Source of the DNA: Deltaproteobacteria bacterium
Lineage (GTDB): Bacteria > Myxococcota > Myxococcia > SLRQ01
Assembly (NCBI GenBank): GCA_029210625.1
Contig: JARGFU010000010.1
Location: forward strand, 124,001 to 188,000
Length of the DNA: 64,000 nt
Direction: 5' to 3'
Below the pieces are notes generated by a model. The model ran no database searches and had not been told where the DNA came from. It was given only the letters and a program-made list of their open reading frames with translations. How positions within the stretch are numbered: position 1 is the stretch's first letter; the number at the start of each line of letters is the position of its first letter. Of the stretch, positions 24,666 to 32,532 are shown one piece after another. Made by a program: the position numbers and the translations under genes.

Positions 24666-26459
24666 ATGGCCAACCTGCCCATCGAGATTCCGGGGCCCCG
24701 GTACTTCGAGAAGCTGATCTCCTGCCGCGAGGCGTGCCCGGTCCACACCGACGCCCGCGGCTACGTGCAGGCCGTGGCCCAGGGAGACTACGCCCTGGCC
24801 TACCGCATCGCGCGTGCCCCGAACCCCTTCGCCTCCATCTGCGGCCGGGTCTGCGGCGCGCCCTGCGAGGCCGCCTGCCGTCGCGGCGACATCGACGCGC
24901 CGGTCGCCATCCGGGCGATCAAGCGCACCACCACCGAGCGCCACGGCGTCGAGGTGGGGGGGGATCCGAAGGAGAGCCTGATCTTCTCCACCGCGCCGGG
25001 CTCCCTCGAGCCCGAGCAGCTTCCCCACAAGGTCGCCATCGTGGGCGCCGGCGTCGGCGGCCTGACCGCCGCCCACGACCTCGCCCGGGTCGGGGTGCAG
25101 TGCACGGTCTTCGAGGCCGGCGCCAAGCCCGGCGGGATGCTGCGCACCGGCGTGCCCATCTTCCGGCTTCCCGAGAAGGTCTGGAGCACCGAGATCGACG
25201 CCATCCTCTCCCTGGGGGTGGAGCTGAAGTGCAACACCCGGGTGGGCACCGACGTCACCCTCGAGGAGCTCAAGGCGCAGGGCTACGAGGCGGTGATCCT
25301 CGCCGTCGGACTGCAGAAGTCCCGGATGCTCGACCTGCCCGGCAAGGAGCTCGAGGGCATCATCCCGGGCCTGGAGATCCTCGAGGAGTTCAACGACCGC
25401 AAGCCGCGCGAGGGCCTCGGCCGGGTCGTGGTCATCGGTGGCGGCAACGTGGCCTACGACTGCGCCCGCTCCGCCATCCGGATGAAGGGGACCACCGAGG
25501 TCTCCATGGTCATCCTCGAGTCCCTCGAGGAGATGCCCGCCGACGAGATCGAGATCATCGAGGGCGACGAGGAGGGCATCGTCCGCCTGAACCGGCACGG
25601 TCCGGTCCGCTTCGTGGGCGAGGACGGGAAGGTCACCGGCCTCGAGACCCGCAAGGTCAGCCGGGTCTTCGACGAGGAGGGGCGCTTCGCCCCGGTGCTC
25701 GTCGACGGCTCCGAGGAGATCGTCCCCTGCGACACCATCATCGTCGCCATCGGCCAGGCCTCGGATACGGGCTTCGCCAACGGCGTGGAGGAGCTCGAGC
25801 TGGGCCGGGGCGGCGTCGTGGTGGCCGACCGGGAGACCGGCGCCACCTCGATCCCCTGGATCTACGCCGTCGGTGACGTGGCCCTCGGGCCCGGCCTCTT
25901 CATCAACGCGATCGCCCACGGGCAGAAGGCGGCGAAGCTCGTCTTCCGCCAGCTGGTCGGCGAGGAGAAGGCCGAGGAGATCCTGCGCCAGCCCAAGACC
26001 TTCGGCTTCCTGACCGAGAAGATCCGCGAGGGGCTGCGCCAGGACTACCTGCACCTGAACCGGGCGTTCCCGCCCGCGGCCGACCCCGGTGAGCGGCTCG
26101 GGCAGATGGATCTGCAGGTCGAGCACATGTACGACGACCGGGAGGCCCGGCTGCAGGGGTCGCGCTGCCTGCGCTGCGAGGTCGAGACGGTCTTCGACGG
26201 CGCCAAGTGCATCCTCTGTGGGGGCTGCGCCGACGTCTGTCCGACCTGGTGCCTGAAGCTGGTGGACACCGAGTCCATCGGCCTCGGTGACCAGTTCCCC
26301 GGCAAGTCCGCGATCATCAAGGACGAGGATCGCTGCATCCGCTGCGGCTACTGCGCCGAGCGTTGCCCCACCGACGCCATCACCATGGAGCGCCTGGTGG
26401 GCTTCGAGGAGTGGACCGATCAGCCGCTGGTCCAGCTCGGGAAGGTGCGGGGAGCCTGA
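24666..26459 (+). CDS. GltD-like FAD/NAD(P) oxidoreductase with C-terminal ferredoxin clusters
   Basis: 597 aa. N-terminal GltD-type Fe-S segment with Cys 20, 24, 59, 63, 67 and 71 (SCREACP, ICGRVCGAPCEAAC), FAD motif VAIVGAGVGG (123-132), NAD(P) motif VVVIGGGNVAYDCAR (about 258-272) and an AIGDVA-type FAD end (YAVGDVALG). The C-terminus adds a Cys-rich segment (CLRCEVE, CILCGGCADVCPTWC) and a second ferredoxin motif (CIRCGYCAERCP), about residues 500-570. Such GltD-like proteins move electrons between NAD(P)H and Fe-S carriers and are not necessarily glutamate synthase; no large GltB subunit is near. As the first gene of the operon it may link a soluble electron donor to the membrane complexes downstream (inference). 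The family N-terminus and lack of other Met make ATG 24666 the likely start; no Shine-Dalgarno is seen. Confidence 0.85.
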   Translation: MANLPIEIPGPRYFEKLISCREACPVHTDARGYVQAVAQGDYALAYRIARAPNPFASICGRVCGAPCEAACRRGDIDAPVAIRAIKRTTTERHGVEVGGDPKESLIFSTAPGSLEPEQLPHKVAIVGAGVGGLTAAHDLARVGVQCTVFEAGAKPGGMLRTGVPIFRLPEKVWSTEIDAILSLGVELKCNTRVGTDVTLEELKAQGYEAVILAVGLQKSRMLDLPGKELEGIIPGLEILEEFNDRKPREGLGRVVVIGGGNVAYDCARSAIRMKGTTEVSMVILESLEEMPADEIEIIEGDEEGIVRLNRHGPVRFVGEDGKVTGLETRKVSRVFDEEGRFAPVLVDGSEEIVPCDTIIVAIGQASDTGFANGVEELELGRGGVVVADRETGATSIPWIYAVGDVALGPGLFINAIAHGQKAAKLVFRQLVGEEKAEEILRQPKTFGFLTEKIREGLRQDYLHLNRAFPPAADPGERLGQMDLQVEHMYDDREARLQGSRCLRCEVETVFDGAKCILCGGCADVCPTWCLKLVDTESIGLGDQFPGKSAIIKDEDRCIRCGYCAERCPTDAITMERLVGFEEWTDQPLVQLGKVRGA

Positions 26460-26609
26460 ATGACGCTCATGACCCTGATCTTGCTCGCCAGCGCCGTCCT
26501 GATGGCGGCCGGCGCCGGGCTCATCTTCGCCTGGGCCGCCAGGAGCGGGCAGTTCGACGACATGGAAGAGGCCAAGTACCAGATGCTTCGCGAGGATACG
26601 CAAAAGTGA
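26460..26609 (+). CDS. ccoS: CcoS, cbb3 oxidase assembly protein
   Basis: 49 aa, a very short gene. The ATG directly follows the stop of the upstream gene (TGAATG). One membrane helix (about residues 4-26) is followed by the CcoS signature FAWAARSGQFDDME, then EEAKYQMLRED. CcoS is required for cofactor insertion during maturation of cbb3 oxidase. The stop overlaps the GTG of the Rieske gene (GTGA), so translation is coupled. In classical ccoGHIS clusters ccoS is the last gene; here it is near the front of the operon, before the bc-type subunits. Confidence 0.85.
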   Translation: MTLMTLILLASAVLMAAGAGLIFAWAARSGQFDDMEEAKYQMLREDTQK

Positions 26610-27097
26610 CCACGTCCAAGCTCAATCCCGAACGCTCCGGAGCCCAGCCCGAAGACCGGCGGAAGTTCATCGCCGTCGCCTCGGCCCTCGTCCTCGGCAT
26701 CGCCGGCGGCCTGATGGGGCTCTTCAACCTGATCTTCCTCCGCCCGCGGGTCACCTACGGCGCGCCCAGCAAGGTGCGGGTCGGCAAGCCCGAGAGCTAC
26801 TCCCCCGGCTCGACCATCGAGCTGCCGGCGGACAGCATCGTCGTGAAGCGCGAGGGCGACAGCTTCATGGCCATCAGCACGGTCTGCACCCACCTGGGCT
26901 GCACCGTGAAGGCCACGGAGATCGGCTTCGACTGCCCCTGCCACGGCAGCAGCTACGACTCCGAGGGGAACGTGGTCGCCGGCCCGGCGCCGAAGGCCCT
27001 CTCCTGGTACCGGATCTCCCTCACCCCCAACGGTGAGCTCGAGGTCGACAAGCAGCAGGTCGTGAAGGCCAACACCTACATGGAGCTGCCGTCATGA
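26606..27097 (+). CDS. qcrA: Rieske iron-sulfur protein of a cytochrome bc/b6f-type complex
   Basis: 163 aa from GTG 26606 (overlap with ccoS). It carries the 2Fe-2S high-potential cluster that takes electrons from quinol and passes them to cytochrome c. A single N-terminal helix (about 22-44) is preceded by RRKF, a Tat-like twin arginine context. Cluster-binding motifs are CTHLGC (94-99) and CPCHGSSYD (110-118), both complete. Frame continues upstream without a signal, so the GTG that overlaps the ccoS stop is chosen. Its stop overlaps the ATG of the cytochrome b gene (ATGA). Confidence 0.93.
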   Translation: MTTSKLNPERSGAQPEDRRKFIAVASALVLGIAGGLMGLFNLIFLRPRVTYGAPSKVRVGKPESYSPGSTIELPADSIVVKREGDSFMAISTVCTHLGCTVKATEIGFDCPCHGSSYDSEGNVVAGPAPKALSWYRISLTPNGELEVDKQQVVKANTYMELPS

Positions 27098-27915
27098 GTG
27101 TTCAGAACGTCCATGCCTCCGAGGCGCCCGACCGCTCCGGCGAGGGCAACCTCCTCAAGGTCCTCCCCGGGCGCCTCTGGCGCTCGATCTTCCGGACGCG
27201 GATCATCCCCACCAACGAGCTGGAGCGGTCGAAGTCGGTCTCCGACAACTTCTTCTTCCACATCCACTCCTCGAAGGTCACCGAGCACACCCTCAAGCCC
27301 ACCACCACCCTGGGGCTGGGGCTCTTCACGCTCTACACCTTCGTGATCCTGGTCATCACCGGCGTCCTGCTGATGTTCTACTACGTGCCGACGGTGGCCG
27401 AGGCCTACGACCGGATGCTCGATCTGCGGGGCGCCGTCTTCTTCGGCACCTTCCTGCGGAACCTGCACCGCTGGTCCGCCCACGCGATGGTCGCCCTCGC
27501 GGTGGCCCACATGGTGCGGGTCTACCTCACCGGGGCCCACAAGGCGCCGCGGGAGTTCAACTGGGTGGTGGGGGTCATCCTCCTGCTGCTCACCCTCTTC
27601 ATGTCCTTCACCGGCTACCTCCTGCCCTGGGACCAGCTGGCCTACTGGGCCATCGTGGTGGGCACGGCCATCGCAGGCTACGCGCCGCTCGTCGGTGACG
27701 AGATGCGCTACTTCCTCCTCGGCGACTTCGCGGTGGGTGGGGAGGCGCTGCTGCGCTTCTACGTCCTCCACGTCGTGGTGCTGCCGGCGGTGCTGACCAC
27801 CTTCATCGGGGTGCACTTCTGGCGCATCCGCAAGGACGGTGGCCTGGCTCGCCCGAAGCCGGCGCCCGCGTCGACCATCCCCACCCCGGTGCTGCCGGAT
27901 CAGGCGAAGGAGTAG
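27094..27915 (+). CDS. qcrB: Cytochrome b, N-terminal half (b6-type)
   Basis: 273 aa, the size of cytochrome b6 rather than full-length cytochrome b, so the protein is split as in b6f and some bacterial complexes. Four membrane helices lie at about 73-95, 125-150, 157-178 and 220-245. The haem ligands are H125 and H139 (spacing 14) in helix B and H226 and H241 (spacing 15) in helix D. The 15-residue spacing in helix D is the b6-type feature. [15 protein letters not shown] is the conserved quinol-site region. It would bind two b haems and form the quinol-oxidising core with the Rieske protein and the next gene product. Proline/alanine-rich C-terminal tail. Confidence 0.92.
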   Translation: MSVQNVHASEAPDRSGEGNLLKVLPGRLWRSIFRTRIIPTNELERSKSVSDNFFFHIHSSKVTEHTLKPTTTLGLGLFTLYTFVILVITGVLLMFYYVPTVAEAYDRMLDLRGAVFFGTFLRNLHRWSAHAMVALAVAHMVRVYLTGAHKAPREFNWVVGVILLLLTLFMSFTGYLLPWDQLAYWAIVVGTAIAGYAPLVGDEMRYFLLGDFAVGGEALLRFYVLHVVVLPAVLTTFIGVHFWRIRKDGGLARPKPAPASTIPTPVLPDQAKE

Positions 27916-27918
27916 GTC

Positions 27919-28446
27919 ATGTCCGACCCCATCGAGAAGCCCGAGTTCGAGCGGTTCCCCCTGAAGCAGGGCAAGACCTACGGCCTGATGTGCGTGGTGG
28001 ACGCCAAGTCCGAGGCCACGCAGATCCCGACCGAGAAGCAGGTCCAGGCCTGGCCCAACGCGCTGATCCGCGAGGTCCTGCTCTTCGTCGTCACCCTGCT
28101 GGTGCTCTCCCTGGTGGCCATCCTCTTCGATGCGCCCCTGGAGGAGCCGGCCAACCCGCTGCATCCACCGAACCCCGCCAAGGCCCCCTGGTACTTCCTG
28201 GGTCTCCAGGAGCTCGTCAGCTACGACGCCTTCTGGGGTGGCATCGGCATCCCCGGGCTGCTGGTCGTCATGGCGATGGCCGCGCCCTACCTGGAGCGGA
28301 AGCCCGGAGGGGAGGGGGTCTGGTTCGCCCCCTCGCGCTCGGCGGCCAACTGGATCTTCATCATCATCATGGGCACCCTCGGCATCCTGACGATCATCGG
28401 GTCGCTCTTCCGGGGTGAGAACTGGGCCTTCGTGGTGCCCTGGTAG
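27919..28446 (+). CDS. Cytochrome b C-terminal half / subunit IV-like
   Basis: 175 aa. It starts 3 bp after the b6 stop. Three predicted helices (about 52-72, 102-122, 143-163) follow a hydrophilic N-terminus. The motif NPAKAPWYFLGLQELVSY matches the start of helix F in cytochrome b C-terminal domains and subunit IV, but the usual PEWY quinol-site motif is absent at the expected place. With the preceding gene it rebuilds a complete cytochrome b. The unusually long soluble N-terminus (about 45 residues) may contact the multihaem cytochrome encoded next (inference). Confidence 0.85.
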   Translation: MSDPIEKPEFERFPLKQGKTYGLMCVVDAKSEATQIPTEKQVQAWPNALIREVLLFVVTLLVLSLVAILFDAPLEEPANPLHPPNPAKAPWYFLGLQELVSYDAFWGGIGIPGLLVVMAMAAPYLERKPGGEGVWFAPSRSAANWIFIIIMGTLGILTIIGSLFRGENWAFVVPW

Positions 28447-28456
28447 GAGACGATCG

Positions 28457-30166
28457 ATGCGAATCAGGCTCATGCTCCTGGTGACCAGCCTGGCGATGAC
28501 CCTCGTCGTCGGCTTCGTCATCTTCAAGTCCACGTCCGAGGAGTGGCGGGACCACCAGCTGTCCTACTACGACCTGGCCATGGGGCGGGCTTCCACCGCC
28601 GCAACGAAGGAAGCCATCGCCAACGCTGGCCTCGAGATCAAGCAGGACACCCTCACCGCCTTCGGTGAGGAGACCCGGGTCGACCGGTGCCGCACCTGCC
28701 ACGCCGCTATCGACGATCCGAACTTCGCCGACGGGCAGAACCCGCTGAAGCAGCACCCGAAGATCCCGGAGCATTCCTTCAACGAGTTCGGTTGCACCAT
28801 CTGCCACGAGGGCAACGGGCGAGGTCTCTCCAAGTACTACGCCCACGGGGAGGACCACTTCTGGCCCGAGCCGCTGCTCACCGGCCCCTTCATCGAGGCC
28901 TCCTGCGCCCGCTGCCACCCCGAGCCCTACCTCGAGGAGATGCCCCACATCGCCCGGGGCCGGGAGCTCTTCAAGGAGTACGCCTGCGAGGGCTGCCACA
29001 CGATCCAGGGCTTCGCCCGCGGCAAGCTCGGGCCGGACCTCACCGAGGTCGGCGCCCACTTCAAGGTGGACTACCTGATCGAGTCGATCGCCGAGCCGGC
29101 AGCGAACATGCCGATGACGATCATGCCGAAGTTCCACATGAGCGAGCAGGAGCGCACCGATCTGGCGGTCTTCCTGAAGAGCCAGCGGGGCCGCACCCTG
29201 GTGGAGGATCCCATCACCCTGCGGATCACCACCCGCGAGTGGAAGGAGAAGAGCCCCACGCCGGTCGAGGTCTCGGTCGAGGTCGGCCAAGCCGCCTTCG
29301 AGAAGCGCGCCTGCATCGCCTGTCACAAGCTGGGCGAGCGGGACGGCAAGCTCGCTCCCGAGCTCGACTGGATCGGCCTGATCCGCGACGAAGCCTACAT
29401 CGCGAAGCACATCGAGAACCCGCGGGCCCACACCGGCGGCAGCAACATGCCGACCTTCTGGACCTCCAAGGAGGAGCGGCGGGCCATCGCCGCATTCCTG
29501 GCCACTCAGCAGACCATCGAGCTGCCGGAGAGCCCGGCCGAACAGTACGCGAAGCTCTGCTCCCGTTGTCACGGCAAGGAGGGGCACGCCGACGGCGTCA
29601 TCGCCAGCAACCTCCTGCCCCGGCCGCGCGAGTTCACCAACGCCAAGTTCTTCAACTGGCTCCCCGAGCAGCGGGCCCACAACGCCATCCGCAACGGCGT
29701 GCCGGGCACGGCCATGCCGGCCTTCGGCAAGATCCTCGACCAGCAGCAGGCCGAGGCCCTCTTCGCCTGGGTGCGGGAGAACTTCCTCAAGGCCGAGCGG
29801 GAGGAGTGGAACAAGCCCCGCAAGCTGCCGGAGAAGAAGGCCGTGGCCTACAGCGAGGAGAGCGTCGCCCGGGGAAAGAAGGTCTTCGCCATGCGCTGCT
29901 ACGGCTGTCACGGGCGGCGGGGCGACGGCAAGGGCCCCAACGCGCCCGACATGCTCCCCCGGCCGCGGGAGCTGACCTCCACCTCCTTCATGGGCCACGT
30001 CGACGACATGCGCCTCTTCGAGTCCATCACCTACGGCATCGTCGGCACCGGCATGCCGCCCTGGGACTACCTGCCCGAGAACCAGCGGTGGGACCTCGTG
30101 AACTTCATCCGTTCCATCTCCAACACGGCCGAGGCGTCCGGTGACGCTGGTCAGGGAGGCAGCTAG
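28457..30166 (+). CDS. Membrane-anchored seven-haem cytochrome c
   Basis: 569 aa. An in-frame ATG upstream exists, but ATG 28457 begins a single N-terminal hydrophobic anchor (about residues 5-24). Seven CXXCH motifs: 78-82, 113-117, 150-154, 177-181, 286-290, 368-372 and 481-485. The last four sit in cytochrome c-like folds; those at 368 and 481 are tandem copies sharing CHGxxG, LLPRPRE/MLPRPRE and a GxPGTAMPxF / GIVGTGMPPW axial-Met region. The first three haems form a separate N-terminal group. It lies between the cytochrome b and CcoN genes and may replace cytochrome c1 and CcoP, passing electrons from the Rieske protein to CcoO (inference). It follows the previous stop by 10 bp. Confidence 0.85.
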   Translation: MRIRLMLLVTSLAMTLVVGFVIFKSTSEEWRDHQLSYYDLAMGRASTAATKEAIANAGLEIKQDTLTAFGEETRVDRCRTCHAAIDDPNFADGQNPLKQHPKIPEHSFNEFGCTICHEGNGRGLSKYYAHGEDHFWPEPLLTGPFIEASCARCHPEPYLEEMPHIARGRELFKEYACEGCHTIQGFARGKLGPDLTEVGAHFKVDYLIESIAEPAANMPMTIMPKFHMSEQERTDLAVFLKSQRGRTLVEDPITLRITTREWKEKSPTPVEVSVEVGQAAFEKRACIACHKLGERDGKLAPELDWIGLIRDEAYIAKHIENPRAHTGGSNMPTFWTSKEERRAIAAFLATQQTIELPESPAEQYAKLCSRCHGKEGHADGVIASNLLPRPREFTNAKFFNWLPEQRAHNAIRNGVPGTAMPAFGKILDQQQAEALFAWVRENFLKAEREEWNKPRKLPEKKAVAYSEESVARGKKVFAMRCYGCHGRRGDGKGPNAPDMLPRPRELTSTSFMGHVDDMRLFESITYGIVGTGMPPWDYLPENQRWDLVNFIRSISNTAEASGDAGQGGS

Positions 30167-30168
30167 TC

Positions 30169-31569
30169 ATGTCCGATACGACCAAGAAGGGGGTCTGGAG
30201 CGAGCCCTCCGCCATGGGCTTCATCGTCAGCTCGGTGGTCTTCTTCGTGATCACCGTGCTGGTGGGCGTCCTGGTCTCCCTCAAGTTCATCTGGCCCGAG
30301 TTCATGGGCACCGCGCCCTGGCTGACCTTCGGCCGGATGCGCCCCCTCCACGTGAACGGCGTGCTCTTCGGCTGGCTGCTGGCGGCCGACATCGGCGTGC
30401 TCTTCTACATGGTGCCCCGGCTCTGCGGTAACAAGCTCTGGAGCGAGAAGCTCGGCCTGGCGACGCTCTTGCTCTTCGACCTGATCATCCTCGCCGCGGT
30501 CTTCACCACCCTCGGGGGCTACACCCAGGGCCTGGAGTACGCGGAGCTGCCCTTCGTGCTCGACGTAGGCGTGACCCTCGCCTGGGTGATGTTCGGGGTG
30601 AACATCTTCGCCACCATCGCCACCCGGAAGCACGAGAAGCTCTACGTGAGCCTCTGGTACACCATGGGCGCGGTCATCTGGACGGCCTTCGTCTGGATCA
30701 CGGGCAACTTCGCCACCGAGCTCTTCACGGGGATCAACCAGGCGAACCTCAACTGGTTCTTCGTCCACAACGCGGTGGGCCTGATCTTCACCCCGCTGGG
30801 CGTCGCCATCGCCTACTACTTCATCCCGAAGTCGGCGCAGGCGCCCCTCTACTCCCACAAGCTCTCGATGATCGGCTTCTGGAGCATCGCCTTCATCTAC
30901 GTCTGGACCGGCGCCCACCACATGATCCACGGGCCCATCAGCCAGTGGCTCCAGACGGTGGCGATCCTCTTCAGCGTCATGCTGATCATCCCGGTGTGGA
31001 CGGTGATCGTGAACTTCTTCGGCACCGTCGCCGGGCGGTGGGACGTCGTGAAGCAGGAGCCGATCCTCAAGTTCCTGATGACCGGCACCACCTTCTATCT
31101 GCTCACCTGCTTCCAGGGGCCGATGCACTCCCTGCGGACGGTGAGCGCCATCGTGAGCAAGACCGACTGGGTGGTCGGCCACGCCCACATGGCGGTGCTC
31201 GGGGCCTTCTCCTCCTTCGCGATGGCCGGCGTCCTCTTCGCCGTCCCGGAGATGGCGGGGCGGAAGCTGCACTCGAAGAAGCTGGCGAACCAGGCCTTCT
31301 GGCTCTTCCTCACCGGCGGCCTGATCTACTACGTCAGCCTCTGGGTGGGCGGCTTCATCCAGGGCCTGCAGTGGAACGACACGGCCATCCCCTTCATCGA
31401 CACCGTCAAGTCGATGCGGCCCTACTGGATCGCCCGCTCCTTCTCCGGGCTGCTGATCCTCACGGCGGTCGGGCTCTTCCTCTACAACATCGTCCGGACC
31501 CTGGGCCGCCAGGGAGACGGGGCCGCCGAGGCTCCCTCCGCCGACGTCACCCCGGCCGCGGCTTCCTGA
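30169..31569 (+). CDS. ccoN: cbb3-type cytochrome c oxidase subunit I
   Basis: 466 aa, the catalytic subunit reducing O2 to water with proton pumping. About 12 membrane helices. Conserved residues in the order seen in characterised CcoN: H61 (haem b ligand, RPLHVNG), H200 (CuB, FFVHNAVG), Y244 and H250/H251 (YVWTGAHH, the cross-linked Tyr/His and CuB site, six residues apart as in known cbb3 oxidases), and H338/H340 (GHAHMAV, haem ligands). Nothing essential is missing. It starts 2 bp after the seven-haem cytochrome stop. The high-affinity cbb3 type suggests respiration at low O2. C-terminal tail is Ala-rich. Confidence 0.96.
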   Translation: MSDTTKKGVWSEPSAMGFIVSSVVFFVITVLVGVLVSLKFIWPEFMGTAPWLTFGRMRPLHVNGVLFGWLLAADIGVLFYMVPRLCGNKLWSEKLGLATLLLFDLIILAAVFTTLGGYTQGLEYAELPFVLDVGVTLAWVMFGVNIFATIATRKHEKLYVSLWYTMGAVIWTAFVWITGNFATELFTGINQANLNWFFVHNAVGLIFTPLGVAIAYYFIPKSAQAPLYSHKLSMIGFWSIAFIYVWTGAHHMIHGPISQWLQTVAILFSVMLIIPVWTVIVNFFGTVAGRWDVVKQEPILKFLMTGTTFYLLTCFQGPMHSLRTVSAIVSKTDWVVGHAHMAVLGAFSSFAMAGVLFAVPEMAGRKLHSKKLANQAFWLFLTGGLIYYVSLWVGGFIQGLQWNDTAIPFIDTVKSMRPYWIARSFSGLLILTAVGLFLYNIVRTLGRQGDGAAEAPSADVTPAAAS

Positions 31570-31582
31570 AAGGAGAGAGGCA

Positions 31583-32128
31583 ATGCTCAAGAAAATGGAC
31601 ACGAGCGCGAGCGCCCTCTTCCTCGGGGCGCTGGTCTTCTTCCTCGTCGGTGGTCTCCTGACCACCGTCCTGCCCTGGCTCTCCGAGAAGTCCTGGGCGC
31701 AGCCGACCGCGCACCTGAAGGACTACACCGAGTCCGAGCAGCGCGGCCGGGACATCTACGTCCGGGAGGGGTGCTGGTACTGCCACACCCAGCAGATCCG
31801 CACCCTCGAGGCCGACACCGTCCGCTACGGCTGGCGCGGCGTGGACGCGCCGATCTCCGTTCCGGGCGAGTACACCCGAGACAAGCCTCACCTGCTGGGG
31901 ACCCGCCGGATCGGCCCCGACCTGGCCCGGGTGGGCGGGAAGTACGACAAGAGCTGGCACAAGACCCACTTCAACAACCCGCGAGATCTGGTGCCGGGCT
32001 CGGTCATGCCGCCCTTCCCCTGGATCGTGACCGACAATGGTGGCCAGGATCTGGATGACCTGGTCGCCTACATGCAGACCCTCGGTCGCGGCCAGGACTG
32101 GCGTCCGGACGACGACTACGAGCACTAG
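31583..32128 (+). CDS. ccoO: cbb3-type cytochrome c oxidase subunit II (monohaem)
   Basis: 181 aa, near the family size. One N-terminal membrane helix (about 10-32) and one haem site CWYCH (64-68) with the CcoO phrase GCWYCHTQQIR; Met142 in SVMPPFPW is the likely axial ligand. A strong Shine-Dalgarno (GGAGAGAGG) precedes the ATG. CcoO donates electrons to CcoN. Its normal partner, the dihaem CcoP, is not found here, so the seven-haem cytochrome upstream may feed it (inference). Confidence 0.95.
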   Translation: MLKKMDTSASALFLGALVFFLVGGLLTTVLPWLSEKSWAQPTAHLKDYTESEQRGRDIYVREGCWYCHTQQIRTLEADTVRYGWRGVDAPISVPGEYTRDKPHLLGTRRIGPDLARVGGKYDKSWHKTHFNNPRDLVPGSVMPPFPWIVTDNGGQDLDDLVAYMQTLGRGQDWRPDDDYEH

Positions 32129-32131
32129 GCC

Positions 32132-32323
32132 ATGATCTGGCAGAGCGAAGCGATCCTCTACGGGCTCATGATCACGAACGTGTTGGTCGTGGGCGCCGCC
32201 CTCGTCTGGGCCTGGCGCTCCGGTCACCTGCGCGATCTCGAGTCCGCCGGGGACGTGCTTTTCGAAGATCCGGCGCCATCTTCTACGCTTGGCGGCGCCG
32301 ACCACAGAGGAACGAAGTCATGA
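32132..32323 (+). CDS. Small membrane protein with CcoS-like motif
   Basis: 63 aa with one membrane helix (about 8-28). After the helix the sequence reads WRSGHLRDLE then VLFED, closely matching the RSGxxxDxE and LxED pattern of the CcoS encoded at 26460. It therefore looks like a second CcoS-like protein, located where ccoQ usually lies between ccoO and ccoP. Starts 3 bp after ccoO and its stop overlaps the next ATG (ATGA). It could be a CcoQ-position stabiliser or a diverged assembly factor. The homology to CcoS is by eye over about 25 residues. Confidence 0.6.
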   Translation: MIWQSEAILYGLMITNVLVVGAALVWAWRSGHLRDLESAGDVLFEDPAPSSTLGGADHRGTKS

Positions 32324-32532
32324 GCGAGAGCAAGAACGGTGCGCACGAGGAGCTCGCGGTCTACCCCAACGGCATCGAGGAGAAGCCGGGCGGGAACGTC
32401 CAGCTCTTCCTGAAGCTGACCTACATCGGGTTCGTCATCTTCGGGATCACCTACTTCATCCTGTACATGTCGGGGGACGGCAGCGAGCTGGTGCAGCAGT
32501 TGAATCAGGCCACCGGTCATGCCAGCCCCTGA
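32320..32532 (+). CDS. Small single-helix protein resembling the N-terminal domain of CcoP
   Basis: 70 aa. A soluble N-terminus with NGIEEKPGG is followed by one membrane helix (about 35-55). GIEE just before the helix recalls the DGIEEL-type motif of the FixP/CcoP N-terminal anchor, but there is no haem motif: the protein ends soon after the helix. It may be a stand-alone CcoP anchor whose haem domains were lost and whose role is taken by the seven-haem cytochrome; alternatively an unrelated subunit. Overlaps the previous gene by 4 bp and the ccoG gene by 14 bp. Confidence 0.5.
   Translation: MSESKNGAHEELAVYPNGIEEKPGGNVQLFLKLTYIGFVIFGITYFILYMSGDGSELVQQLNQATGHASP

Noticed and set aside
28457-30166. 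Seven-haem cytochrome read as a fused CcoP
   Set aside because: It lacks the GIEE-type N-terminal anchor, and its haem arrangement has a triplet and duplicated domains unlike dihaem CcoP.
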